The notes below the pieces were generated by a model. It saw only the letters and a program-made list of their open reading frames with translations, had not been told where the DNA came from and searched no databases. Made by a program: the position numbers and the translations under genes. 64,000 nt of DNA. Source: JAWRCU01 sp033542235. GTDB lineage: Bacteria > Pseudomonadota > Alphaproteobacteria > Rhizobiales > Rhizobiaceae. Location: positions 496,001-560,000 of the forward strand of contig NZ_JAWRCU010000003.1 in the NCBI RefSeq assembly GCF_033542235.1, given 5' to 3'. Shown here piece after piece: positions 22,758 to 30,719 of the stretch (position 1 is the first letter of the stretch; each line of letters opens with the position of its first letter).

Positions 22758-24335
22758 TCACGCGGCCCGCACCGGGTCGAGCGTGATCTTGTAGAGCTCG
22801 TTGTCGTCGCGATCCATCAGGCGGACCGTCAGCTGCTCGGTCTGTCCGTCGATGTCGACGAGGCCGAAGAACTGCAGCCCGGCCGAGGGCGGCAGGTTCT
22901 GGCCCTGCTCGGCGGTCGGCGCCTTCACGAACTTCACTTCCGGGCCGAAGGTCATGTCGAGATCGTTCGGGCCGAAGGTGCCGGCATGCAGCGGGCCGGA
23001 CACGAATTCCCAGAACGGCGTGAAATCCTGGAACTGCGCCTTGTCCGGATTGTAGTAATGCGCGGCCGTATAGTGCACGTCCGCGGTCAGCCACACCGTA
23101 TTATCGATGCCGGCATTCTTGATGAAGCGGAGCAGGTCGGCGAACTCGAGCTCACGGCCCTTGGCCGGGCCGTTGTCGGCATTGGCGACGGCTTCCGAGC
23201 CCTTCTTCAGGTTGCCATCATCCCAGACGACAAGGCCAAGCGGCATATCGGCCGCGATAATCTTCCAGGTCGCGGTCGACTTGGCCAGCTCGCGCTTCAG
23301 CCACTTCGACTGTTGCTCACCAATCATGCGCGACTGCGGCGTGAGCGTGTCCTCCAGGTTCGCGCCGTTAGGACCACGATAGGAGCGCATGTCGAGGAAG
23401 AACACGTCGAGCAGCGGGCCGTGGGAGATCTTGCGGTACACCCGGCCGGGCTCGGCAGGCTGGTAGCGGATCGTCGTCATCTCCTGGAAGGCGCGGGAAG
23501 CGCGCGCCGAAAGGATATGGATCGACTTCTCCGTGTAGCGGTCGTCCTTCGAGAGGTCCTTCGAATCCGACCAGTTGTTGACCACCTCGTGGTCGTCCCA
23601 CTGGTAGAAGGTCGGACAGATGGCGGCGAGCGCCTGCACGTTCTTGTCCATCAGATTGTACTTCCACTGGGCGCGATACTCGTCCAGCGTCTCGGCGACC
23701 TTGCGCTTCTCGTCGACAAGAATGATGTTCTTCCACTTGCTGCCGTCCGGCAGATCGACCTCATCCTTCATCGGACCGTCAGCATAGATCGTGTCGCCAG
23801 AATGCAGGAAGAAATCCGGCGTGTGCCTGGCGATCGTCGCGTAGGTCTTCATCCCCGTCTCGTCTATGCCCCAGCCTTGACCAGCGGTGTCGCCCGACCA
23901 GGCGAAGCGGATGCTGCGCTTCGAGGAGGGCGCGGTACGGAAGCGGCCGACGATCGGCTCGGACACCACATTGATGTCGGCAAGATCGGCGGCGATCATG
24001 CGGTAGAAGATGTCCTGATCGGCGGGCAGCTCCTCGACGAGCCGTTTCACCGTGAAGTCGCTCGCCGGGGTGGTGTCGAGCGGCGCCAGCCTGGTCGCAT
24101 TGGCGAAGTTCTCCGTCGTCGCGACTTCGAACATGACGCGGGCCGGTCGATCGGTGCGCGTCCAGACCATCCCGCTCGCCGCGTCGACGTCGCCCGACTG
24201 CACGCCATGCGTGAAGGCGGGACGTTGGTTGGCGCGCGAATAGTAGGGAAGCGCTAGTCCCGATGCGCCGACAAGCCCGGCAGCACCTGCCGTCACGACG
24301 AAAGTGCGGCGGCTAAGGGAAGAAAACCTGTTCAT
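22758..24335 (-). CDS. phoD: PhoD-family alkaline phosphatase, Tat-exported
   Basis: The 525-aa protein carries a twin-arginine signal (SLSRRTFVVTAGAAGLVG, about residues 7-24) for export of the folded enzyme. It has a PhoD N-terminal domain (FTHGVQSGDVDAASGMVWTR) and a metallophosphatase domain with SGDTAGQG, HSGDTIYADGP, YQWDDHEVVNNW and TADVHYTAAHYY. These hold the iron and calcium ligands of the PhoD site. It should act as a periplasmic phosphomonoesterase or phosphodiesterase. No PHO box was found in the 270-bp upstream region. It is a single gene, convergent with the ABC-F gene. Confidence 0.94.
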   Translation of the reverse strand: MNRFSSLSRRTFVVTAGAAGLVGASGLALPYYSRANQRPAFTHGVQSGDVDAASGMVWTRTDRPARVMFEVATTENFANATRLAPLDTTPASDFTVKRLVEELPADQDIFYRMIAADLADINVVSEPIVGRFRTAPSSKRSIRFAWSGDTAGQGWGIDETGMKTYATIARHTPDFFLHSGDTIYADGPMKDEVDLPDGSKWKNIILVDEKRKVAETLDEYRAQWKYNLMDKNVQALAAICPTFYQWDDHEVVNNWSDSKDLSKDDRYTEKSIHILSARASRAFQEMTTIRYQPAEPGRVYRKISHGPLLDVFFLDMRSYRGPNGANLEDTLTPQSRMIGEQQSKWLKRELAKSTATWKIIAADMPLGLVVWDDGNLKKGSEAVANADNGPAKGRELEFADLLRFIKNAGIDNTVWLTADVHYTAAHYYNPDKAQFQDFTPFWEFVSGPLHAGTFGPNDLDMTFGPEVKFVKAPTAEQGQNLPPSAGLQFFGLVDIDGQTEQLTVRLMDRDDNELYKITLDPVRAA

Positions 24336-24485
24336 CGCTGTCTCCTCGATGGCTGGAACGAGGACGCAACCTTCAACCTTTCTGTTGCAGCGCCATTGCG
24401 GCCGGATGAAACTTTGCTGACGGTTTTATGACACTGTCAGCCGTGGAGATCGCGGCTCGGCAGAGATCACGGAAAGCTCGACACG

Positions 24486-24510
24486 CTACGTTGCCCCCCT
24501 CTGTCCCGCC
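24486..24510. repeat. Partial copy of the 18.6-kb inverted-repeat end
   Basis: CTACGTTGCCCCCCTCTGTC repeats the sequence at 18619-18638 and is followed by CCGCC where the other copy has CTGCC. Only one arm is present. It suggests a decayed or partly deleted copy of the same repeat family. The rest of 24336-24605 shows no other structure. Confidence 0.6.
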
Positions 24511-24605
24511 AGTCTTGCCGTAAAAGGGATCCCGCATACGTTTTGCCAAACGCTGACCACCCTCGTCTTCGAAACACACCGGATGGGCACGGGTGACTTG
24601 CAGAA

Positions 24606-25100
24606 TCAGGACTCGAAGGCCTCCCCAGCGAGCTTTCGCAAGCCCTCGGTGTCGAAGCGCAGGAAGACCTTCTGGTCGTGCCGCTTGGCGCCGAGCCGGT
24701 CGTAGAACCGGATCGCGCCTTCGTTCCTGCCCCCGGTCGTAAGATCAATGCGGCCGATGCCCTTGGCGAGGCAATGCCCGGCGAGGAATTTCAGGAGTGC
24801 CCGGCCGATGCCGGCCGAGCGGTGTCCGTCCCGCACGAACAGGTCCTTGAGGAAGAGCAAGCGCTGCAGGTCGACGCCGGGATGGGCGATGGCGACCGAG
24901 GCGAGGCCGGCGACCTCGCCGCCCCGCCAGGCAAGCGCGAAATGGGGATAGGCCGGGCTTTCGTCCGCAAGCCAGCGCCGAACCGCTGATATGGCCATGG
25001 CCTGCGGCAGAGGCGCCTGCCGATAGTGTAGGGCCATCTCACGCAGGATCAGCGCCAGGTCCGCGGCGTCCGAAACTGTCGCCCAGCGCGTCTCGGTCAC
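24606..25100 (-). CDS. GNAT family N-acetyltransferase
   Basis: The protein is about 164 aa with the GNAT fold. A central strand, AGLASVAIAHPG, and LKDLFVRDGHRSAGIGRALL give the acetyl-CoA-binding motif A (R/Q-x-x-G-x-G/A as RSAGIGRAL). GRIDLTTGGRNEGAIRFYDRLGA is the usual motif B. The start is a GTG at 25100 that overlaps the leuB stop codon by 4 nt (GTGA), so it is probably translated with leuB. The acyl acceptor is unknown. Confidence 0.87.
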   Translation of the reverse strand: MTETRWATVSDAADLALILREMALHYRQAPLPQAMAISAVRRWLADESPAYPHFALAWRGGEVAGLASVAIAHPGVDLQRLLFLKDLFVRDGHRSAGIGRALLKFLAGHCLAKGIGRIDLTTGGRNEGAIRFYDRLGAKRHDQKVFLRFDTEGLRKLAGEAFES

Positions 25101-26209
25101 CGCGGCAACGACCGGAACCTCTCGATGATGGCGTCGCCCATCGCGCCGGTCCCGACTTCCTTCATGCCGGCCGACGTGATGTCCTTCGTGCGATAGCCCT
25201 CGTCGAGCACGGCGGCGATCGCAGCTTCGAGCCGGTCCGCCTCGGCGACCATGTTGAAGGAATAGCGCAGGCACATCGCGAATGAGGCGATCATGGCGAT
25301 CGGGTTGGCGATGCCTTTGCCCGCAATGTCGGGCGCCGAGCCGTGCACCGGCTCGTAAAGCGCCTTGCGCTTGCCGGTCCGGGCATCCGGCGCGCCGAGC
25401 GAGGCGGAGGGCAGCATGCCCAGCGAGCCCGTGAGCATCGCTGCGACGTCGGACAGCATGTCGCCGAACAGATTGTCGGTGACGATCACGTCGAACTGCT
25501 TCGGCCAGCGCACGAGCTGCATGCCGCCGGCATCCGCCAGCATGTGGTCGAGCTTCACGTCGGAATATTTGGCTTGATGGGTCTGCGTCACCACCTCGTT
25601 CCACAAGACGCCGGACTTCATGACGTTGCGCTTTTCCATCGAGGTGACGTGGTTCTTGCGTGTGCGGGCAAGCTCGAAGGCGACGCCGGAGATGCGCTCG
25701 ATCTCGAACGTGTCGTAGACCTGCGTGTCGATGCCGCGCTTCTGGCCATTCCCGAGGTCGATGATTTCCTTGGGCTCGCCGAAATAGACGCCGCCGGTGA
25801 GCTCGCGCACGATCAAAATGTCGAGGCCTTCGACGACCTCCTTCTTCAGCGAGGAGGACTCGGCCAGCGCCGGGTAACAGATCGCCGGACGAAGGTTGGC
25901 GAAAAGCTGCATGTCCTTCCTGAGCCGCAGCAAACCGGCCTCGGGCCGGACCTCATAGGGCACCTTGTCCCATTTCGGCCCGCCGACGGCGCCGAACAGC
26001 ACTGCATCGGCCGCGAGCGCCTTGCTCATGTCCTCTTCCGAGATCGCCTTGCCATGCGCGTCATAGGCCGAGCCGCCGACCAGCCCTTCCTCGGTCTCGA
26101 AGCCGGCGCCGAGTTCGGCATTCATCACGGCGATAAGCTTCTTCACCTCGGCCATGGCCTCCGGCCCGATGCCGTCGCCGGGGAGAAGGAGGAGTTTCTT
26201 CGAAGCCAT
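25097..26209 (-). CDS. leuB: 3-isopropylmalate dehydrogenase
   Basis: The 370-aa enzyme oxidises and decarboxylates 3-isopropylmalate in leucine synthesis with NAD. Clear motifs are LLLPGDGIGPEAMAEVKKL, the substrate-binding RVR-like segment in LLRLRKDMQLFANLRP, VRELTGGVYFG and VTDNLFGDMLSDVAAMLTGS. The NAD site GSAPDIAGKGIANPIAMI is also present. The length matches LeuB. A GNAT gene is translationally coupled to its 3' end. leuD lies about 2.4 kb away on the same strand, and leuC is not in the window. Confidence 0.97.
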   Translation of the reverse strand: MASKKLLLLPGDGIGPEAMAEVKKLIAVMNAELGAGFETEEGLVGGSAYDAHGKAISEEDMSKALAADAVLFGAVGGPKWDKVPYEVRPEAGLLRLRKDMQLFANLRPAICYPALAESSSLKKEVVEGLDILIVRELTGGVYFGEPKEIIDLGNGQKRGIDTQVYDTFEIERISGVAFELARTRKNHVTSMEKRNVMKSGVLWNEVVTQTHQAKYSDVKLDHMLADAGGMQLVRWPKQFDVIVTDNLFGDMLSDVAAMLTGSLGMLPSASLGAPDARTGKRKALYEPVHGSAPDIAGKGIANPIAMIASFAMCLRYSFNMVAEADRLEAAIAAVLDEGYRTKDITSAGMKEVGTGAMGDAIIERFRSLPR

Positions 26210-26320
26210 CGCTTATGCCTTTCACGGGAAGTTCGGGATGCGGTTTGCTAGCGGGAGCGGGGGCAGGACGCAAGGTGATGCAGAGGCAAACGGAAGGGCA
26301 GCTTGATTGGTAAAGGCCTG

Positions 26321-26350
26321 ATGTGTACATTTCGAGAAATTCATACACAT
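26321..26350 (+). promoter_or_regulatory. Inverted repeat operator before the vapB genes
   Basis: ATGTGTA (26321-26327) and TACACAT (26344-26350) are perfect inverted arms flanking an inner ATTTC-GA-GAAAT dyad, ending 9 bp before the first vapB ATG. VapB/VapC complexes normally repress their own promoter through such a palindrome, so this is a probable autoregulation site. Confidence 0.6.
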
Positions 26351-26359
26351 GAGACACGG

Positions 26360-26590
26360 ATGCGCACCAACATCAACATCGATGACGCGCTTCTTAAAGA
26401 GGCCATGCAAGCAACAGGACTCACCACCAAGAAGGCGACGGTCGAGGAGGCTCTGAAACGCATCGTCCGGGCCTCGCGTCAGCGGAAGGCCTTGGAGGAA
26501 TTGCAGGGCATTGGCTGGGAAGGCGATCTCGATGAGATGCGCAGCGACTGGACGCCGGATGTCGACTGGGGCTTGCGAGACGAGAAGTGA
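26360..26590 (+). CDS. VapB-type antitoxin, first of a tandem pair
   Basis: The 76-aa protein begins MRTNINIDDALLKEAMQATG, a ribbon-helix-helix DNA-binding domain of the VapB (VAPB/MazE-like) family. The WEGDLDEMR stretch near its end is where VapB contacts VapC. The start is set by MRTNI, which is shared with the next gene; earlier in-frame codons reach 26303. No PIN-domain toxin follows directly. The next gene, 50 bp on, is a second antitoxin. It may have lost its own toxin or may serve the shared one. Confidence 0.85.
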   Translation: MRTNINIDDALLKEAMQATGLTTKKATVEEALKRIVRASRQRKALEELQGIGWEGDLDEMRSDWTPDVDWGLRDEK

Positions 26591-26640
26591 TGTTGCCTAC
26601 GGCTATCAAGCGCTCCAGCCGGACACATCGGAGAACATAT

Positions 26641-26853
26641 ATGCGAACAAATATCGAGATTGACGACACGCTTCTCCAAGAGGCGATGAAATTCAGCGGA
26701 CAGAAGACCAAGAAGGGTGTGGTGGAAGAAGCCCTTCGGAAATATGTACGCTTGGCCAGGCAGAAGGAAGCCTTGGAAGCCATTCAGGGTATGGGTTGGG
26801 AAGGCGATCTCGATAAGATGAGAGAAGGCCGGTTTTTCGACGACATAAAATGA
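26641..26853 (+). CDS. vapB: VapB-type antitoxin, second of the pair
   Basis: The 70-aa ribbon-helix-helix antitoxin begins MRTNIEIDDTLLQEAMKFSG and ends in WEGDLDKMREGRFFDDIK, the toxin-binding tail. It is about 60 percent identical by eye to the first copy over 60 residues. Its last 4 nt overlap the vapC start (ATGA), the normal coupling in vapBC operons. It should neutralise VapC by filling its active site with the basic tail residue. Confidence 0.9.
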   Translation: MRTNIEIDDTLLQEAMKFSGQKTKKGVVEEALRKYVRLARQKEALEAIQGMGWEGDLDKMREGRFFDDIK

Positions 26854-27239
26854 TCGTCGTCGATAGCTCAGTCTGGATCGCCAAATTGCGAAACGTCTCT
26901 AATGCAGCAACCGAAAGATTCAACGCAATCAGAGATACCGACGAAATAATTGTCGGCGACATTGTGCTCCTGGAAGTGCTTCAAGGTGCACGAGACGATC
27001 GGGATGCTGCACGGCTAGAATATTACTTGCGTTCCTTTCGCATTGCTCGGATGATGGATCCCGAGTTGGCTGTGCGTACCGCAGAGAGTTTTCGGCAACT
27101 CAGATCAAAAGGCATTACAATCAGGAAGACCGTGGACCTGGCGATCGGGACATTCTGCATCGATCGCGGCTATAGGCTTCTACATAATGACCGCGATTTC
27201 AGTCCAATGGTCGAACATCTCGGTCTGCGAGTGACCTAA
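26850..27239 (+). CDS. vapC: VapC-type PIN-domain ribonuclease toxin
   Basis: The 129-aa PIN-domain protein has its acidic metal-binding residues at Asp5 (VVDSS), Glu42 (LLEVLQG), Asp96 (VDLAIG) and Asp114/Asp116 (HNDRDF). All are intact, so an active Mg-dependent RNase is expected. VapC toxins cut tRNA or the rRNA sarcin-ricin loop and stop translation when the antitoxin is degraded. It overlaps vapB by 4 nt. The codon use and base composition look less GC-rich than the neighbouring leu genes, consistent with acquisition. Confidence 0.92.
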   Translation: MIVVDSSVWIAKLRNVSNAATERFNAIRDTDEIIVGDIVLLEVLQGARDDRDAARLEYYLRSFRIARMMDPELAVRTAESFRQLRSKGITIRKTVDLAIGTFCIDRGYRLLHNDRDFSPMVEHLGLRVT

Positions 27240-27249
27240 AAGTTGGTGG

Positions 27250-27633
27250 TCAGGCCGTCCGCCGCTTCGCCGTCACCTCGATCTCGATCTTCATCTCGGG
27301 CTTGTTCAGTTGGCAGACGATCATCGTCGCGGCCGGGCGGATCTCGCCGAAGGCTTCGCCCAGGATTGGAAACACCAGGTCCACATAGTCCCGGTCGGTG
27401 ACGTAATAATGCGCCCGCACCACGTCGGCCATCGCGAAGCCGCCCTCTACCAGGGCCCTTGCGATGGTGGCGAGGCAGTTGCGCGTCTGCGCTTCGACGC
27501 TCTCCGGCATGGTCATGGTCGCGTAGTCGTAGCCGGTCGTGCCGGAGACGAAGCACCAGTCGCCGTCGACCACGGCGCGCGAGTAGCCTGCGGTCTTCTC
27601 GAAAGGCGAGCCGGTCGAGATCAGCTTGCGCAT
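27250..27633 (-). CDS. RidA family protein
   Basis: The 127-aa protein has the YjgF/YER057c/UK114 (Rid) fold with VSGTTGYDYATMTMPESVEA and RNCLATIARALVEGGFAMAD. RidA itself hydrolyses reactive enamine/imine intermediates made by pyridoxal-phosphate enzymes and uses a conserved Arg near residue 105. Here the equivalent segment reads PAATMIVCQLNKPEMKIEIE without an obvious Arg, so it may belong to a different Rid subfamily and activity is uncertain. It lies one base after the stop of the upstream secreted-protein gene, so the two are probably co-transcribed. Confidence 0.85.
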   Translation of the reverse strand: MRKLISTGSPFEKTAGYSRAVVDGDWCFVSGTTGYDYATMTMPESVEAQTRNCLATIARALVEGGFAMADVVRAHYYVTDRDYVDLVFPILGEAFGEIRPAATMIVCQLNKPEMKIEIEVTAKRRTA

Positions 27634-27634
27634 C

Positions 27635-28468
27635 TCACTGTTGCCCCATTGACGATTTCATCGCTTCCTTGACCTCGGCCGGCCAGGTATTGATCTCGGG
27701 CCATCCGGACGGTTCCGGATTGTCGCCCTCCTGCGCGAAATAGAGCTTCTGGCCATGCGGATCGACGGCCATGAAGGCATCCGCGCTGCCGCAGGCATGC
27801 GGAACGCAGCCGCTCGCATAGAAGATGCCCGAGGCCGTCGTCTCTGGGCTGCCGCCGACGGAAAGCCCGGTGGCGACGTCGGTCAGCTTGTCGCCGAGCA
27901 GCTTCTTCGAGGCTTCGTACACCGCTTCGTTCTTGAAGGAACCGATGATGTTCTCGAATTTGGAGGGATCGAGATCCTGCCAGCCCGTGCCGGGCTGCGG
28001 CGCGTATGTGATCGTGCCGGCGACCTCGAGTCCTGTGTCCGGCGACCAGACCTGCACCGCCTCGGACTCGCCGGGCAAGAGATATGGCACGAAATAGATG
28101 CTGTTGCCGGTGACGGCGGCCGGAGGCGCGCCACAATCTTCGCCGACTGTCGCGGTCTCGACCTCGCCGCCTTGCGGCTTCCAGACCATGACCTCGGCCG
28201 GCCCGCACTGGTTGCCCCCGTCGCCGACCGCGAACAGCGCCACCTTCACGCCGTTCAGCTCGACGATCTTGTCGAAGTAGACGACATAGTTGCGTGCCAG
28301 TTCCTCGCCGTTGAAGGCCAGCACCTTGTCGAGATCCTCCGTCTCGGTGATCGTAAGCGAACCGCCTTCGAAGGGGATAGGCGGCTGCGGCGCGTCCTGC
28401 GCAAGCGCAAAGCCGCCGCCCGCAAGCCAGATGAAAAGCGCAGACGACAATCTGGAAGCGAGCGTCAT
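27635..28468 (-). CDS. Secreted protein of unknown function
   Basis: The 277-aa protein has a signal peptide (residues 1-23, ending FALAQD). The mature part is acidic with many beta-strand-like segments, and cysteines in NQCGPAEV, GEDCGAPPA and SGCVPHACGSADA suggest disulfides in the periplasm. SADAFMAVDPHGQKLYFAQE resembles a repeated-sheet sensor or inhibitor fold, but I do not recognise a family. RidA follows with a 1-bp gap, and the two genes may form an operon. Confidence 0.78.
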   Translation of the reverse strand: MTLASRLSSALFIWLAGGGFALAQDAPQPPIPFEGGSLTITETEDLDKVLAFNGEELARNYVVYFDKIVELNGVKVALFAVGDGGNQCGPAEVMVWKPQGGEVETATVGEDCGAPPAAVTGNSIYFVPYLLPGESEAVQVWSPDTGLEVAGTITYAPQPGTGWQDLDPSKFENIIGSFKNEAVYEASKKLLGDKLTDVATGLSVGGSPETTASGIFYASGCVPHACGSADAFMAVDPHGQKLYFAQEGDNPEPSGWPEINTWPAEVKEAMKSSMGQQ

Positions 28469-28521
28469 TCAGGCCCCTCCTGCAAAATGCCACATCGCAA
28501 ACTCGCCTGGCACGGGCGATG

Positions 28522-28544
28522 CTCGCCTGCTCCGCGCAGGCGAG
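28522..28544 (-). terminator. Possible hairpin terminator after leuD
   Basis: CTCGCCTGC and GCAGGCGAG form a perfect 9-bp stem with a 5-nt loop, 17 bp beyond the leuD stop. No T-run follows on the minus strand, so if it terminates it is not a classic intrinsic terminator. Confidence 0.4.
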
Positions 28545-28560
28545 GAACTCCCGGCAGCGC

Positions 28561-29166
28561 TCAGGCCCAGGGCCGGCTTTCGGCGGTCCGCTTCTCGAAA
28601 TCGTCGATGGCCGGCGCCTTCTCCATTGTGAGCCCGATATCGTCGAGGCCGTTCAGGAGGCAGTGGCGGCGGAACTCGTCGAGGTCGAACTTGACCACGC
28701 CGCCGTCCGGCCCACGGATCTCCTTGGCTTCGAGATCGACCGTGATCGTCGCATTGGCGCCGCGCGAGGCGTCGTCCATCAGCTTTTCGAGATCCTCGGG
28801 GCTGACCGTGACCGGCAGAATGCCGTTCTTGAAGCAGTTGTTGTAGAAGATGTCGGCGAAAGAGGTCGAAATCACGCAGCGAATGCCGAAATCGAGCAGC
28901 GCCCAGGGCGCATGCTCGCGGCTCGAGCCGCAGCCGAAATTGTCGCCGGCGACCAGGATCTGCGCATTGCGGTAGGCCGGCTTGTTGAGCACGAAATCCG
29001 GGTTCTCCGCGCCGTCATCAAGGTAGCGCATCTCGGCGAAAAGCCCTTTGCCGAGCCCGGTGCGCTTGATCGTCTTCAGATAATCCTTGGGAATGATCAT
29101 GTCGGTATCGACATTGACGATCGGCAAGGCTGCGGCGACGCCGGTCAGCTTGGTGAACTTTTCCAT
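28561..29166 (-). CDS. leuD: 3-isopropylmalate dehydratase small subunit
   Basis: The 201-aa swivelling subunit pairs with LeuC to isomerise 2- to 3-isopropylmalate. Motifs include LTGVAAALPIVNVDTDMIIPK, LVAGDNFGCGSSREHAPWAL and the IRCVISTSFADIFYNNCFKN segment. The length is standard. leuC is not in the window. The region upstream of its start is short (89 bp) before the palindrome that carries the IS element, so the insertion could have altered the leuD promoter. Confidence 0.96.
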   Translation of the reverse strand: MEKFTKLTGVAAALPIVNVDTDMIIPKDYLKTIKRTGLGKGLFAEMRYLDDGAENPDFVLNKPAYRNAQILVAGDNFGCGSSREHAPWALLDFGIRCVISTSFADIFYNNCFKNGILPVTVSPEDLEKLMDDASRGANATITVDLEAKEIRGPDGGVVKFDLDEFRRHCLLNGLDDIGLTMEKAPAIDDFEKRTAESRPWA

Positions 29167-29347
29167 GGCTAGAGCCCGTCTTCTGGTTGCTTGCAGGCCA
29201 TCGCTTTACAGGAACCGTCGGCGGGACGCAAAGGGCCATGTATCGAGTGGGCTCAGGGGACAGTTTACTTATTTCGGCAAGAGATCACTGTGGAGTGCCC
29301 CCCAAAACTGAGACAAGGGTATAAGTGACAGTCCTGAGAGGGGACTG

Positions 29348-29731
29348 ATGCCCAAGAGACGACGATTTGGCCGAGAGGTGAAGCTGGCAGCCGTTGAGCG
29401 GATGCTGGCCGGTGAGAAGGTGGCAGCGCTGTCGAAAGAGCTGGGGGTGGCCTGCAAGATGCTCTATGAGTGGCGGGCCAGGTATCTGAGCGGCGGCGCT
29501 TCGGCGTTGCGGGAACCTGGCCAGCCGCGTAAGGAGCCCCAGCTTGAGCCGCCCCGCACGCCAGCCGATCTTGGGCAGGCGCAGGCCCGCATAGCCGAAC
29601 TGGAGCGCAAGGTCGGCCAGCAGCAGCTGAAGCTCGATTTTTTTCGCGAAGCCTTGCGGCAAGTCAGGGAGAAGCGCCAGCCGAGCGACGGGCCTGGCGC
29701 GAGCTCGTCTACGCCTCGATCACGGCGATGA
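29348..29731 (+). CDS. IS3-family transposase OrfA
   Basis: The 127-aa protein binds the IS ends. Its N-terminal helix-turn-helix (FGREVKLAAVERMLAGEKVA, then LSKELGVACKMLYEWR) is followed by a leucine-zipper-like segment (QARIAELERKVGQQQLKLDF). The T7 run GATTTTTTTCG (29638-29644 for the Ts) near its end is a possible -1 slippery site: the -1 frame is open from there into orfB. OrfA alone would regulate transposition, and the fusion would be the transposase. Confidence 0.9.
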   Translation: MPKRRRFGREVKLAAVERMLAGEKVAALSKELGVACKMLYEWRARYLSGGASALREPGQPRKEPQLEPPRTPADLGQAQARIAELERKVGQQQLKLDFFREALRQVREKRQPSDGPGASSSTPRSRR

Positions 29732-30609
29732 CGACCCCTCGGCCGCAAGGCGGATTGAGCGTCGAAAGGATGTGCGCGCTGGCCGGCGTCAACCGGGCCG
29801 GCTACTACCGGCACTTTCAGACCTCGGCACCGCGCCAGGAGGAGACCTGCGTGCGCGATGCCATCCAGCGCGTGGCGTTGGCGAACAACCGCTCGTACGG
29901 CTATCGGCGCATCACCTGGCAGTTGCGGCGCGAAGGCCTCGTGGTGAACCACAAGCGGGTGCTGCGGCTTATGCGGGAGGACAACCTGTTGTGCCTGAGG
30001 AAGAAGCCGTTCGTGCCGGTCACGACCGCCTCCCGGCACGGTTGGCAGGTGGTGCCGAACCTGGCGCGCGGCCTCGTTGTGAGCGGTCTCGACCAGCTGT
30101 GGGTGGCCGACATCACCTATGTGCGGCTGCGCGAGGAGTTCGCCTACCTCGCCGTCGTGCTCGACGCCTTCAGCCGCCGTGTCATCGGCTGGGCCCTGGA
30201 CGACCATTTGGAGGCGAGCCTGGCGGTGGCAGCGCTGACCATGGCGCTGGAGGCACGCCGTCCGCCGCCTGGAAGCCTCATCCATCACTCCGATCGCGGC
30301 GTTCAGTATGCCTGTGCCGAATACAGTGCCGTGCTCGCGGGACACGACGTCCAGGCCTCCATGAGCCGGGTCGGCAACCCCTACGACAATGCCAAGGCAG
30401 AGAGCTTCATGAAGACACTCAAGCAGGAGGAGGTCGACGGCCGCGACTATCGCGACATCGACGAGGCGCGCCAGCAGATCGGCGCCTTCATCGAGCAGAT
30501 CTACAACCGCCAACGACTGCATTCGGCGCTCGGCTATCGACCGCCGGTGGAGTTCGAGGCAAACTGGCCGCCGCACGGGGCTGCTGCGCAGCAGCCTCGT
30601 GCGGCCTAA
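29728..30609 (+). CDS. IS3-family transposase OrfB (DDE catalytic subunit)
   Basis: The 293-aa protein has an N-terminal HTH_21 segment (GYYRHFQTSAPRQEE ... NNRSYGYRRITWQLRREG) and the rve integrase core. The catalytic triad is visible: Asp in LWVADITYV, Asp in IHHSDRGVQY and Glu in YDNAKAESFMKTLKQEE. It ends with YNRQRLHSALGYRPPVEFE, typical of the family. The ATG overlaps the orfA stop by 4 nt, so it may be expressed by coupling as well as by frameshift. No disruption is seen. Confidence 0.94.
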   Translation: MTTPRPQGGLSVERMCALAGVNRAGYYRHFQTSAPRQEETCVRDAIQRVALANNRSYGYRRITWQLRREGLVVNHKRVLRLMREDNLLCLRKKPFVPVTTASRHGWQVVPNLARGLVVSGLDQLWVADITYVRLREEFAYLAVVLDAFSRRVIGWALDDHLEASLAVAALTMALEARRPPPGSLIHHSDRGVQYACAEYSAVLAGHDVQASMSRVGNPYDNAKAESFMKTLKQEEVDGRDYRDIDEARQQIGAFIEQIYNRQRLHSALGYRPPVEFEANWPPHGAAAQQPRAA

Positions 30610-30719
30610 ACGCTAACGCTGTCACCTATTCCCTGTCTCACAACAGGGGTGCAGTCCACTGCCCCACGTGAGCACGTACTGGCCGAAATAAGTAAACTGT
30701 CCCCGGGCGCCTCCCCTCC

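Larger units (their letters stand above)
29291..30658 (+). mobile_element. IS3-family insertion sequence, complete
   Basis: The element is 1368 bp. The imperfect terminal inverted repeats of about 40 bp begin TGGAGTGCCCCCCAAAACTG on the left (29291-29331) and TGGACTGCACCCCTGTTGTG on the right when read inward (30658-30619). It is flanked by a direct repeat CTG (29288-29290 and 30659-30661), the 3-bp target duplication usual for IS3 elements. It carries overlapping orfA and orfB with an intact DDE transposase, so it may still be mobile. Confidence 0.92.
29256..30704. repeat. 23-bp perfect inverted repeat, split by an IS element
   Basis: GGGGACAGTTTACTTATTTC plus GGC at 29256-29278 is exactly repeated in reverse at 30682-30704. 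If the IS and one copy of its 3-bp target duplication are removed, the two halves join into a palindrome of about 78 bp. It looks like a small non-coding element that served as the target for the IS3-family insertion. The right half also contains the inner dyad ACGTG-AG-CACGT. Confidence 0.8.

Noticed and set aside
22707..24257. 516-codon open frame antisense to phoD
   Set aside because: PhoD with its Tat signal and metal motifs is clear on the minus strand, so the other strand is a shadow.
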